Shown here one piece after another: positions 9,996-18,712 of a stretch of 64,000 nucleotides of DNA. Each line of letters begins with the position of its first letter. The stretch's first letter is position 1. The DNA comes from Bog-257 sp963805985 (GTDB lineage Bacteria; Acidobacteriota; Terriglobia; Terriglobales; Acidobacteriaceae). The DNA is taken from positions 1-64,000 of the forward strand of contig CAWDWG010000003.1 in NCBI GenBank assembly GCA_963805985.1, given 5' to 3'. Under the pieces are notes generated by a model. The model searched no databases, was not told where the DNA came from, and saw nothing but the letters and a program-made list of their open reading frames with translations. The translations under genes and the position numbers were made by a program.

Positions 9996-10016
9996 ACCGG
10001 GCACCGAAGTAGTGGG

Positions 10017-11636
10017 TTACGGTAGCGTGCCGCCCATGAACACCGTCGAGTTGTCGCGCGTGCCGCGGGGCCGCACCAGGAACACCACATCCTGGCCGCT
10101 CTTGGTCTGCGTCTCGATACGACGGAAGTCGTCCTCATTGTTCACCGGCTGCTTGTTGATCTCCAGGATGACGTCCCCGCGGCTGAGTCCGGCAGTATCG
10201 CCGAAGCCATCGGGCTTAACATCCTGAACAATCACGCCCTTGGTATTAGGCAGTTGATAACGCTGGGCCAGGTCCTGGGTAATGCCCTTGACCGTGACCC
10301 CGAACTTGCTCTCCTCGGGCTGGCCTTCCTCGCCCTGAGCTTCTTCGCCGCCCAGTCGCGCAGCGAACAGCTTGGCGCGATCGGCAATGGTCACCTCAAC
10401 GTTCTGCTCCTTGCCGTTGCGGATGTATCCCAGCTTGGCCTGCGTGCCGGGCTTCAGCGACGAAATATCGGCGACGAGTTCATCGCCATTCTTCACCGGC
10501 TTGCCATTGACGGAGATGATGGTGTCGCCCGTTTTCAAGCCGGCCTTTTCAGCTGGGCCGTTGGGCGTAATGCTGGCGATGGTCACACCACTCTGCACGC
10601 CATAGACGCGCGCCACCGCCGGATTGGCCACGGCATTGAATTGCACGCCGATCGAACCGCGCGAAACCTTGTGGTCGGGCCCGATGAGCTGGTTGTAAAC
10701 GTTAACGACGGTGTTGGACGGCATCGCAAATCCAACACCCTGATAGCCGCCGCCGCTGGTGTAGATGGCAGTGTTGATGCCGATGATCTCGCCGTTCATG
10801 TTGACCAGCGGGCCGCCCGAGTTGCCGGGATTGATCGCTGCGTCGGTCTGGATAAACGATTCGAACTGGCGATTGGGAACGATGTTGCGGCCGATCGCCG
10901 AGATAATGCCGGCGGTCACGGTTTCATTCAGGCCAAAGGGACTGCCGATCGCCAGCACCCAATCGCCAACCTGCATGCTGTCAGAGTTGCCGAGCTTGGC
11001 CGCGGGCAGCGGCTTCTTGGCGTCAATCTTGATCACCGCCAGATCGGTCTCGGCATCGGTGCCGATCACCGTCGCCGTGTAGGTCACCGTCTCCGGATCG
11101 CCCATCAGGTTGACGCGAATCTTGTCGGCCTTATCCACTACGTGGTTGTTGGTAAGGATGTAGCCTTTGGAGTCGACGATGACGCCCGAGCCCAGCGAGC
11201 GCTCGCGCATATCGGGCGAGCCGCCGAATTGGCCGCCGCCCTGCCCACCGCCCGCGCCCGGCTGTCCGCCGAAGAAGCGGTTAAAGAAATCCTGGAAGGG
11301 ATTGTCCTCGTCACCACCGCCGCCGCCTTGACCGTCGTCGGGAGCTCCCGGCATCATGCGCTTGTGCGGATTCTTCAGAGTGGTCTCGGTATTAATGTTG
11401 ACCACCGTCGGTTCCAGCTCGCGCGCGATGCTCGAAAACTGATTCGACATCTGGACGGGCGAGGGAACCTTCAGCGGCGTCGCGTCGGACGAGGTGTTCT
11501 GCTGATTGCCCTTAACGGCCCCAGAGACGACCGTGCCAATCAAAATGCCTAGCGAAAGCGTTGCCAGGATTACGACCGTCGAGGCAAAGCGATTGGCCTT
11601 GAATCTTTGCCTGAAACCTGCAGCTTGCGAATCCAT
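10017..11636 (-). CDS. htrA: membrane-anchored trypsin-like serine protease, HtrA/DegP family
   Basis: The 539-residue protein is a classic HtrA. It has a membrane anchor at residues ~18-40, then a Gly-rich linker (100-145), then a trypsin-like domain with the catalytic triad His165 (TNNHVV), Asp198 (ETDLAVIKI) and Ser273 (GNSGGP). Two PDZ domains follow (~305-400 and ~440-535), the second introduced by GITQDLAQRYQLP. These proteases degrade or refold misfolded envelope proteins under heat or oxidative stress. The start ATG has GGAGG seven bases upstream. The Gly-rich loop ahead of the protease domain (GQGGGGGDED, GGGQGGGQFGG) is unusually long. No sigma-E-like partner is adjacent. Confidence 0.96.
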   Translation of the reverse strand: MDSQAAGFRQRFKANRFASTVVILATLSLGILIGTVVSGAVKGNQQNTSSDATPLKVPSPVQMSNQFSSIARELEPTVVNINTETTLKNPHKRMMPGAPDDGQGGGGGDEDNPFQDFFNRFFGGQPGAGGGQGGGQFGGSPDMRERSLGSGVIVDSKGYILTNNHVVDKADKIRVNLMGDPETVTYTATVIGTDAETDLAVIKIDAKKPLPAAKLGNSDSMQVGDWVLAIGSPFGLNETVTAGIISAIGRNIVPNRQFESFIQTDAAINPGNSGGPLVNMNGEIIGINTAIYTSGGGYQGVGFAMPSNTVVNVYNQLIGPDHKVSRGSIGVQFNAVANPAVARVYGVQSGVTIASITPNGPAEKAGLKTGDTIISVNGKPVKNGDELVADISSLKPGTQAKLGYIRNGKEQNVEVTIADRAKLFAARLGGEEAQGEEGQPEESKFGVTVKGITQDLAQRYQLPNTKGVIVQDVKPDGFGDTAGLSRGDVILEINKQPVNNEDDFRRIETQTKSGQDVVFLVRPRGTRDNSTVFMGGTLP

Positions 11637-11842
11637 TCACTGTCCTCCGGCTAACGAGTCCAAATAGAAATTATACAGTTGCCGCTTCTTGCCTGTGATT
11701 TGTGAGGGGAATCACGATGGTTCTTAAGCGTTAGACGACCGTGTTCTGCAGTTGGTCACCAACCTGCAGTAGGTAGGATGCGAACCGCGCGCGCAGGGCT
11801 TCAATGCCGGATCGGCGATTATGGGCGCGCTTCGATGTAGGC

Positions 11843-12874
11843 CTAATGTGCTCTCACGAGTTGGAGAAAGCCGGCAGAATCGACGGACAGGAACGTGAAC
11901 GTGTTGTTCTGGTAACAGACTACGCCGATTCCCGTTTCATGGTAGTCGGGTATGTATTGAAGCGTTCTTCGCACATCACCGTCTCGCGCGTCTACCAACA
12001 TGATCGACCTAAGCTCGTGGCGCTTCGAGCTCGACGGATAGTAATAGAAGGCGGCGATGACGCCGGCGCTTCCCTTCGCCTCGAGTAGCTTGGCCTCGTC
12101 GTCCGGTGGATGGAGATCAATTTTTCGCGCTGTACCAGCAGGCGAGATAACGTACACAGGCCCCTGCGGAGCGGCTCTTGTTAAGTAGACGTTCCCGTCG
12201 TCACCAGACTCCGCCGTGCTCAGCTCGATCTCCCTTGGCACGCCCGTCGGGTCATTAGCGTTCGGGCCTTGTTGCCCCTTCGAGACCGGATGCGTTTCCC
12301 CTGGAAGAATGACCACCTTCAAGAACTGCCCGTCGGCTCCGAATAAGGCGGTCACCGGCTTAGAGGACGGTCTATCGAAGCCCGCCAGCAGGAAGTTGCT
12401 ATTGGGGAAGACCGCCAGCGTTTTTCCATCGAAATTGGGATCAAAGGTCTCGTCCAGCGGGATCAGCGAAACAAAAACTCCGTCGCCGTCGAATCTGGCC
12501 ACCGCCTCGTCATGCGTCCAATTAGCGAATACCCTATACATCAAAAGGTAAACGCCTCCATCATCAGCGGGCGCAAAGTCCGTAACCCCGGCCCGCACGA
12601 CCTTGGAATTCAAGAGATCGGGGATCTGTCTTGTGCTGGCCCACCAAGTTTTCCGTCCGTCGGCCGAGATGCTGCTCACACTGTTATCCGCGGGGTCGAA
12701 CCGAATCTGAATCTGGCCGACGGAGCCACACTTGACTGGGTTCACAAGGCCGAGCGCGTGCTGAACAGCCACGGGAATTGGCTTTTCAAACGTTAGGGGA
12801 GCGGTCGTCTGCGCCTCTCCGCTCGAAGTGACAAGCAGCAGGGTGACCAAAAGCAACCTCAGGTTGGCGCGCAC
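11843..12874 (-). CDS. exported protein of unknown function, probably beta-propeller-like
   Basis: The 343-residue protein starts at GTG 12874, with GAGG eight bases upstream, and has a signal peptide (RLLLVTLLLVTSS, then GEAQ). The mature part repeats short beta-strand units with DGKTLAVFPNSNFLLAGFDR, DDGNVYLTRAAP and SAGVIAAFYYYP, suggesting a propeller-like lectin or NHL-type fold. I do not recognise a family. The frame is open upstream to 13105, but that stretch overlaps the next gene and reads like non-coding sequence. It follows the Cys-rich secreted gene at 12904-13299 by about 30 bp and may be cotranscribed with it. Confidence 0.72.
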   Translation of the reverse strand: MRANLRLLLVTLLLVTSSGEAQTTAPLTFEKPIPVAVQHALGLVNPVKCGSVGQIQIRFDPADNSVSSISADGRKTWWASTRQIPDLLNSKVVRAGVTDFAPADDGGVYLLMYRVFANWTHDEAVARFDGDGVFVSLIPLDETFDPNFDGKTLAVFPNSNFLLAGFDRPSSKPVTALFGADGQFLKVVILPGETHPVSKGQQGPNANDPTGVPREIELSTAESGDDGNVYLTRAAPQGPVYVISPAGTARKIDLHPPDDEAKLLEAKGSAGVIAAFYYYPSSSKRHELRSIMLVDARDGDVRRTLQYIPDYHETGIGVVCYQNNTFTFLSVDSAGFLQLVRAH

Positions 12875-12903
12875 CTTATATCCTCGACCCTTATCTCGGA
12901 CTC

Positions 12904-13299
12904 TTATCTCGTGATCGCCGACGCCGTCTGCCCCTTCCCAGGAGCGCCCCCTGAGCAACCAGCGACAGCTCCAAAATCGAGCGCGTCGCGAGGTATAAGA
13001 GCGTCGCGGCGCGAGGCCGCGCCGGCCGGCCCGGTAACCAGGCACGCGTATGGCACGCCCGAGTATGAGGCGTACTCTCGGCCACAGCAGGACACCTGGA
13101 TCCATTCGAACCCAATGCAGTTACCGGTTCCGGATGGCGAGTAAATGTCAATATAATCGTTACAGCCACCGCTGCCTGAGCAGGCCACAATCGTTTTCGA
13201 CTGTTCGGGGCAATGACAGGAACCACTTTGGCAGAGGCACGTCTGAGCGGTTAGCATCACCAGGATGGACGGCAAAATCACGAAGGCGACGCGTTTCAC
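12904..13299 (-). CDS. small secreted cysteine-rich protein, unknown function
   Basis: The 131-residue protein begins with a signal peptide (residues 1-24, ending LCQSG). The mature region contains many cysteines: QSGSCHCPEQ, IVACSGSGGCNDY, GNCIGF and VSCCGREY in the first two thirds, then single Cys residues in YACLVTG and AGCSGG. This suggests disulfide bonds or metal binding outside the cytoplasm. GTG at 13299 is chosen because AAGGAGG lies exactly five bases upstream; the GTG at 13305 overlaps that site. It may be cotranscribed with the downstream gene ending at 11843. No family is recognised. Confidence 0.68.
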   Translation of the reverse strand: MKRVAFVILPSILVMLTAQTCLCQSGSCHCPEQSKTIVACSGSGGCNDYIDIYSPSGTGNCIGFEWIQVSCCGREYASYSGVPYACLVTGPAGAASRRDALIPRDALDFGAVAGCSGGAPGKGQTASAITR

Positions 13300-13356
13300 G
13301 GGCACCTCCTTGAAACGAGTCTGCGCTCCGCTAAAATAGCAGTCAAGAGAGAAAAG

Positions 13357-15037
13357 TTACATTCCCTTTTTGAAAGCGGTGTTTCCTCCCACTACGGTAC
13401 GCAACACCTGCGTCTTCAAAATCGCCGGCGGCGCGACCTTCGTCAGATCGCGATCCAGAACCACAAAATCCGCCAACATCCCCGGCGCCAACATTCCTTT
13501 TTCTTTCTCCGCAAACTGCGCATACGCTGCGCCGGTTGTATACGCGGCCAGCGCCTGCTCGATGGTAACCTTCTGCTCCGGGAAAAATTCTTTCGTTCCG
13601 GCTTCGTTCTTGCGCGTCACCGCCGCATAAACTCCGCGGAACGGATTCATCGGCTCGACGGGGAAGTCGGTCCCAAACGCCAGCCGCACACCGTTGTCGA
13701 GGAACTGCTTCCAGGGATACGACGTCCTGGCGCGCTCCGGCCCGATACGCTCGATCACCCAATTCATGTCGGTCAGAAGATGACATGGCTGCACCGACGC
13801 TATAACACCGAGCTGTCGAAACTGCGCGAACTGATTGGGCGCGATCACCTGATCGTGTTCGATGCGAAAGCGAAAGTCGCGCATGCGATCATTCTGGCGG
13901 GCGTCGCGCTCGACCTCGGCGAAGGCGTCAAGCGCCATCTGCGCCGCGCGATCGCCAATGGCATGGAATCCCAGCTGAAATCCCGCGGCCGAACGCTCCA
14001 CCGACATGCGGTTCAGCGTGGGCTGGTCGTACTGCGGAATGCCGGAGTTATGGGGATCGTCGGAGTACGGCGCCAGCAGCGCCGCCGTGTGCGAGCCGAG
14101 CGAGCCGTCCATAAAGCCCTTCAGCATCGCGGTGTGCAGCAGAGGATCTTCGGCGGGATGCTCAGCACGATGCTTCTCGATCAGGTCGAGCGGCTGCATG
14201 AAGGCGATCCACTCGCTGATGCGCAGCGTCAGCTTGCCTTCGCGCTCCAGGTCCTGATAGATCAGGAAATCCTCCCAGTCGGAATAATCCTGCGCCGACG
14301 TGAGCCCCGAACGCGCGGCATCGGCCAGCGCGAGTTCGATTCCTTTCCGGCGCAACGCCAGCGACGGTCGCGGAGCCTTCGCCAGCATCGCCATGCGCGC
14401 CGTCTCGCGCACAATGCCAGTGGCCGTGCCGCTCGCATCGCGATCGATCTCGCCACCCGGCAGGATCGGGAATCTTCGCCAGCATTCCCGCCGCCTTCAG
14501 CGCGGCAGTGTTGGCGACTGCGATATGTGTGTCCACACGCGAGAGCACTGCGGGGCGATCACCGGTGACCGCGTCGATGTCCTGGCGCGTGGGCAGCTTC
14601 TCGCCCGGCCAAAGCGTTTCGTCCCAGCCGCCGCCGACGATCCAGTCTTCCGGCGCCGTTGTCTTGGCATGCTCGGCGATGCGCTGCTGCATCTCGGCCA
14701 GCGACTTCACGCCGATGAGGTTGACCTCCAGCGCCTGCCGTCCGCCATAAGCGAGATGGAGATGCGCGTCGTTGAAGCCCGGCATAACGAAGTGCCCACC
14801 CAGATCGACCACCTGCGTGTGATCGCGCTTCAGCTTGCGGATGTCGTCGTTGGATCCGATAGCCACGATGCGGCCATCGCGCACTGCCATCGCCTGCGCG
14901 CGAGCCGGAGTCGATTCGGTATAAATGTCGCCGTTAAGGAAGATGATGTCGGGAACGGCGTTGGTTGCCGGGCTATTGCTGGATGAGCTTGCACTGGTTG
15001 TCATGAGGGAGACGATCAGAAGCAGGAACCACTTCAT
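13357..15037 (-). pseudogene. exported amidohydrolase (YtcJ-like, Amidohydro_3), frameshifted as read
   Basis: Two overlapping frames together encode one full-length amidohydrolase of about 555 residues. The first part (15037 down to about 14455) has a signal peptide, NGDIYTES, and the metal motif GFNDAHLHLAYGG. The second (to 13357) has SLGSHTAALLAPYSDD, FHAIGDRAA, RIEHDQVI and FGTDFPVEP, the expected catalytic and metal-site blocks. The join needs removal of one G from the GGG in GCCGGGTGGCG (14453-14460), which restores DPAGGEIDRDASGTATG. All else is intact, so an assembly error or very recent mutation is likely. It overlaps the M20 peptidase stop by 4 bp (ATGA), so the two form an operon for breakdown of amides or peptides. 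Confidence 0.85.
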
Positions 15038-16311
15038 TCGTCGGCAACTCCGCTCAGCGCCAGCGTGAGTAGCAGGATACGTTTCAGCCCGAGGTCGCGG
15101 CCGATGGGGTCATACCATTCGTGGATAGTATGCGCGCCGCCGCCGCTGCCGCCTGCGCCGATGGCGATCGCCTCGCGTCCCAGCGAGAGGGGAATGTTAG
15201 CGTCGGTCGAGGCGCGCTGAATGCGAGCGGTGTTGCCGAGTTGCGCATCGACGGCGCGAATCGTCTTGAGCAACTGCGACTCGGTTGGCAGATCGGCCGC
15301 CGGACGATTGCCGATCACCCGCACCTCGGCCGTCAGCAACTCCTGCTTTTTGCGGCCCGTGATCTCCGGGATGACATGATCGACGGCCTCGTGCAGCGCG
15401 CGCTCCAGTCGATCCAGTTCGTCGACGGACGCCGAGCGCGTATCGACCCGCATGGTCGCCGACTCGGGAATCGAGTTCACCGACGTTCCGCCGTTGATGA
15501 TGCCGATGTTGTAGGTCGTCTTGGGTGAGACCGGAACCGGCGTGCGCGTGAAGCGGTCGATGATTCGCGCCAGCGCAACGATAGGATTGGCGACGCCGAA
15601 GTCACTCCAGGAATGCCCGCCCTGCCCGCGCACGATGATCTCGTAGCGCCGGCTGCCGAGGCCTTCGGCAATGATTGTGTCGCTGCCTGCGCCGTCCAGC
15701 ACGACCAGCGAAGCGATCGTCGCCGACCAGCGCGGGTCTTTGTAGATGTGCCGGATCCCGCGCAGATCGCCTTCGCCTTCCTCACCGACATCGCCAATGA
15801 AGAGGATCGGCGCGGTATTGGCCAGGCCCACGGCTTGTATTGCGCTCGACAAGGCTATCAGCGCGACGATCCCCGACGAGTTATCGGAGATGCCGGGACC
15901 ATAGAGCTTGCCGCCGTCGCGCCGCACGTGTGTGGGCGTGCCCGCGGGGAATACTGTATCGATGTGCGCGCTGAGCGCAATAAACGGCGCCTTGGAATCG
16001 ACGCCCGGACGAATGCCAAGCACGTTACCCAGCTCGTCGCGATGCACATCGGACAGGCCGATCGTGGTGAATCGCTGCGCCAGCCACTCGCTGCGCGCGC
16101 CTTCACCCCACGGCGGAGACGGAATGGAAGTCACTTCCAGCTGCAGCTCTTCCAGCTCACGAGCGTGTGCGCGGAACCAGGCAAAGGCGTCGTGTACGCG
16201 ACGCAGCTCCGCAATACGCGCGACCTGCTGCTGCGCCGAGCGTAATCCGCGCGACTCGCTGGCGGATGTTGCCTCTGCGGAAGTCATGCGAACTGGAGGG
16301 AGCGGGGCCAT
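15034..16311 (-). CDS. M20-family metallopeptidase (peptidase T / carboxypeptidase-like)
   Basis: The 425-residue protein has the di-zinc M20 signature: SAHIDTV (first ligand and catalytic Asp), GPGISDNSSG (bridging Asp), GDVGEEGEGD (catalytic Glu and ligand), VVLDGAGSD (ligand), and a C-terminal GGGAHTIHEW (ligand His). A dimerisation lid domain is inserted around RGQGGHSWSDFG. Such enzymes release amino acids from peptides or deacylate N-acyl amino acids. There is no signal peptide, so it is cytoplasmic. An internal Met at residue 9 is an alternative start. It is translationally coupled to the amidohydrolase downstream. Confidence 0.9.
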   Translation of the reverse strand: MAPLPPVRMTSAEATSASESRGLRSAQQQVARIAELRRVHDAFAWFRAHARELEELQLEVTSIPSPPWGEGARSEWLAQRFTTIGLSDVHRDELGNVLGIRPGVDSKAPFIALSAHIDTVFPAGTPTHVRRDGGKLYGPGISDNSSGIVALIALSSAIQAVGLANTAPILFIGDVGEEGEGDLRGIRHIYKDPRWSATIASLVVLDGAGSDTIIAEGLGSRRYEIIVRGQGGHSWSDFGVANPIVALARIIDRFTRTPVPVSPKTTYNIGIINGGTSVNSIPESATMRVDTRSASVDELDRLERALHEAVDHVIPEITGRKKQELLTAEVRVIGNRPAADLPTESQLLKTIRAVDAQLGNTARIQRASTDANIPLSLGREAIAIGAGGSGGGAHTIHEWYDPIGRDLGLKRILLLTLALSGVADE

Positions 16312-16366
16312 GGACGATGTTCCATGGTAATACGGCAGGGGAGTGGAGAGAAGAGGAACGACGCTT

Positions 16367-16469
16367 GTAGCGCCGCCATCTTGGCGGCTGGATCGCAGGC
16401 CTCTGGCCTGCCGGAGGGGTTGGCAGGCGGGGACGCCTGCCCGACAGCCGGTCTGGAGACCGGCGCTAC
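16367..16469. repeat. 103-bp composite hairpin element with GTAGCGCCG ends
   Basis: The element starts GTAGCGCCG and ends with its inverse CGGCGCTAC. Inside are four consecutive palindromes: GCCGCCATCTTGGCGGC, CAGGCCTCTGGCCTG, GGCAGGCGGGGACGCCTGCC and GCCGGTCTGGAGACCGGC. A partial relative with the same 5' end is at 56267-56315. It looks like a REP/BIME-type mobile palindrome cluster. Confidence 0.7.
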
Positions 16470-16507
16470 GAATTCCGAGCGGACTTTCGTCCCCGACAAT
16501 GGCCCAG

Positions 16508-17776
16508 TTACGACGCCATCTCCGCCTTTACCCCATTCGCGGCCGTCACCGTTTCCATGATCTCCTCGTCGGTGAGCATGCGATCCGACTCCTTCGCCCG
16601 CTGGAAGATGCGGTCGACTAATTCATCGCTCGCGGGAATGTGGTGCTTTTCCAGCCAATATTGCACATTCGACTTGCCGCTCATGGGGCCGACCTCGATG
16701 ATCTGCTCCATCCCAAAGAAATGCGACGGCACGCCTGAATAGATGCTGTTGGCCAGCATGTCATCCTTCTTGCGATAGGCCTTGATGACGGCTGCAGCAT
16801 GAACGCCGGTGCCGGTGCGGAAGGCGTCCTCGCCGACCACGGGGTAGTTCTTCGGAATCGGCACGCCAGTCGCTTTGGAGACGGCTTCGCAATATTTCTT
16901 CAGCTGAGTCAGGTCCTGGCTCTTCCACGGCTCGATGTTCATGAGCTTCAGGTTGACCAGCATCTGGTCCATCTGGGTGTTGCCGACGCGCTCGCCGATG
17001 CCGATGGCCGTAGCGTGAACCACCTCGGCGCCAGCGACCAGCGCCGCCAGCGAGTTCGCAACCGCCAGCCCTCGATCGCAGTGGCCGTGCCACTCCACGC
17101 GAATCTTTTCGCCCGACGGCCTTACAACTTCGTCAATCACGAAGTGCATGAGCGCGACTACCCCCATCGGCGTCGCATGGCCGGTGGTGTCGCAGATCAC
17201 GATGGCTTTGGCGCCGCAGTTGATCGCGGTGCTGTACAGGCGCTTAATGGTTTCGCGGTCGCAGCGCGTCGTGTCCTCGGTCACGTACATCACGTCAAGC
17301 CCGAGTCCGACCGCGTACTTCACCGCATTCTCCGTAGTGCGAAGCAGAAAGTCGTCGGTCCAGTCCTCGGTATAGCGCCGAATGGGGCTGGAGCCGATGA
17401 AGGTCGCAACTTCGACGGGCACGCCGGTAGCTTCCACGATCTCGGCGACCGGGCGAATGTCGTTCTGATGGGTGCGGGCGGCGCAGTTCGGCTTGATCTT
17501 CAGCTTGGCGCGCCCGATCTCGCGGGCCAGGGCTTCGCAATGTGTTTGCGCCCGCGGACCGGCGCCGGGCAAGCCGATGTCGAGCATATTGATGCCCATG
17601 GCTTCCATCAGGTGGAGGATCTCGATCTTCTCCTCGATGGAAGGATCGCGGACCGAGGGCGACTGCAAGCCGTCGCGCAGCGATTCGTCGTTCAACAGAA
17701 CGCGGCCAACCGGAATCATCGACTGGGCATAGATAGTGTTCCAGTCGTAAATCAGCTCAGAAAGATTGGCGTTCAC
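16508..17776 (-). CDS. LeuA/homocitrate synthase-family acyltransferase (HMGL-like)
   Basis: The 422-residue protein has an HMGL-like TIM barrel. Marks are LNDESLRDGLQSPSV near residue 28 (in place of the usual DTTLRDGEQ), VEWHGHCDRGLAVANS (metal-binding His pair), and IGIGERVGNTQMDQML. These enzymes condense acetyl-CoA with 2-oxo acids (isopropylmalate, homocitrate or citramalate synthases). The DESLRDG variant and the absence of a clear C-terminal LeuA regulatory domain make the substrate uncertain. No leu genes are adjacent. The start is GTG at 17776 with AAGG just upstream. Confidence 0.82.
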   Translation of the reverse strand: MNANLSELIYDWNTIYAQSMIPVGRVLLNDESLRDGLQSPSVRDPSIEEKIEILHLMEAMGINMLDIGLPGAGPRAQTHCEALAREIGRAKLKIKPNCAARTHQNDIRPVAEIVEATGVPVEVATFIGSSPIRRYTEDWTDDFLLRTTENAVKYAVGLGLDVMYVTEDTTRCDRETIKRLYSTAINCGAKAIVICDTTGHATPMGVVALMHFVIDEVVRPSGEKIRVEWHGHCDRGLAVANSLAALVAGAEVVHATAIGIGERVGNTQMDQMLVNLKLMNIEPWKSQDLTQLKKYCEAVSKATGVPIPKNYPVVGEDAFRTGTGVHAAAVIKAYRKKDDMLANSIYSGVPSHFFGMEQIIEVGPMSGKSNVQYWLEKHHIPASDELVDRIFQRAKESDRMLTDEEIMETVTAANGVKAEMAS

Positions 17777-17897
17777 TTACCTTTTCACCCCACATTTTCC
17801 GACATCCCACCCATTCGTTAGATTATCTACCCAACTGGCCGTCGCCAGCTACTTCGTTTTCCTCTAACCTTGCGCAAAGCTGCCATCCCTGGCAACT

Positions 17898-17927
17898 CGC
17901 CACTGACCCCCCGCAACTGGCTATAAT
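17898..17927 (+). promoter_or_regulatory. candidate sodA promoter
   Basis: A perfect TATAAT at 17922-17927, preceded by TGGC, lies 85 bp upstream of the SOD start. No good -35 hexamer is seen at 16-18 bp, so activator help is possible. Confidence 0.45.
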
Positions 17928-18012
17928 GTTGTGCCGGGCGAGTTGGATCGTGCCCGCTTTTGAATCCGCGAAATAATCCCTAGCATCAACGCCAACTGGA
18001 GGACGATACAGA

Positions 18013-18630
18013 ATGGCACATGAAGTTCCGCCGCTGCCTTACGACTACGCTGCCCTCGAGCCTTACATCGATACGCAGACCATGCACCTGCATCACGACA
18101 AACATCATCAGGCTTACGTCACCAATCTGAATGCCGCTCTGGAGAAAGCTCCCGACTTGCAGAAGATGAGCGCCGAAGAACTGATCAAGGGTCTGGAGAA
18201 TGTGCCGGAAGCGATTCGCGGTGCGGTCCGCAACAATGGCGGCGGCCACGTCAATCACAGCATGTTCTGGAAGATCATGGCGCCCAATGCGGGCGGCGAC
18301 CCGACCGGCGCCATCGCCGACGCCATCAAGAACACCTTCGGCGACTTCAACGCCTTCAAGGAGAAGTTCAACGACGCCGGCCTGAAGCAGTTCGGCAGCG
18401 GCTGGTCCTGGCTGGTGCGCGACAACGCCGGCAAGCTGCTGGTGATGAGCACCCCCAATCAGGACAATCCCATGAGCCAGGGCTTCTATCCCATCATGGG
18501 CAACGACGTCTGGGAACACGCGTACTATCTCAAGTACCAGAACCGCCGCGGCGACTACCTCAAAGAGTGGTGGAACGTGGTCAACTGGGCGGAAGTCAAC
18601 AAACGCTTCCAGGAGAGCCAGAAGAAGTAA
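18013..18630 (+). CDS. sodA: superoxide dismutase, Mn/Fe family (probably Mn type)
   Basis: The 205-residue protein has the four metal ligands His27, His82 (GGGHVNHSMFW), Asp165 and His169 (DVWEHAYY), with Tyr35 in place. GGGHVNHSMFW and the Gln of NQDNP point to the Mn or cambialistic subgroup. It converts superoxide to peroxide in the cytoplasm; there is no signal peptide. GGAGG at 17998-18002 supports the start. It is monocistronic, with its own promoter candidate and a strong terminator 20 bp downstream. Confidence 0.96.
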   Translation: MAHEVPPLPYDYAALEPYIDTQTMHLHHDKHHQAYVTNLNAALEKAPDLQKMSAEELIKGLENVPEAIRGAVRNNGGGHVNHSMFWKIMAPNAGGDPTGAIADAIKNTFGDFNAFKEKFNDAGLKQFGSGWSWLVRDNAGKLLVMSTPNQDNPMSQGFYPIMGNDVWEHAYYLKYQNRRGDYLKEWWNVVNWAEVNKRFQESQKK

Positions 18631-18650
18631 GCCATCAAGAGTTATCGATT

Positions 18651-18685
18651 GCGAAAAAGGGTGCCCAAGTGCACCCTTTTTTCGC
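18651..18685 (+). terminator. intrinsic terminator after sodA
   Basis: A 14-bp stem (GCGAAAAAGGGTGC with GCACCCTTTTTTCGC, one bulged T) closes a 6-base loop, and the T run is inside the 3' arm. The A/T symmetry lets it work in both directions, so it may also end the leftward gene stopping at 18713. Confidence 0.85.
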
Positions 18686-18712
18686 GTCCCAGCAATGGTG
18701 TCGTCGCTCAAC

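Noticed and set aside
10254..11552. 432-codon open frame antisense to htrA
   Set aside because: Its sequence has the shadow pattern of GC-rich coding DNA and no RBS or family motifs, while htrA on the other strand is unambiguous.
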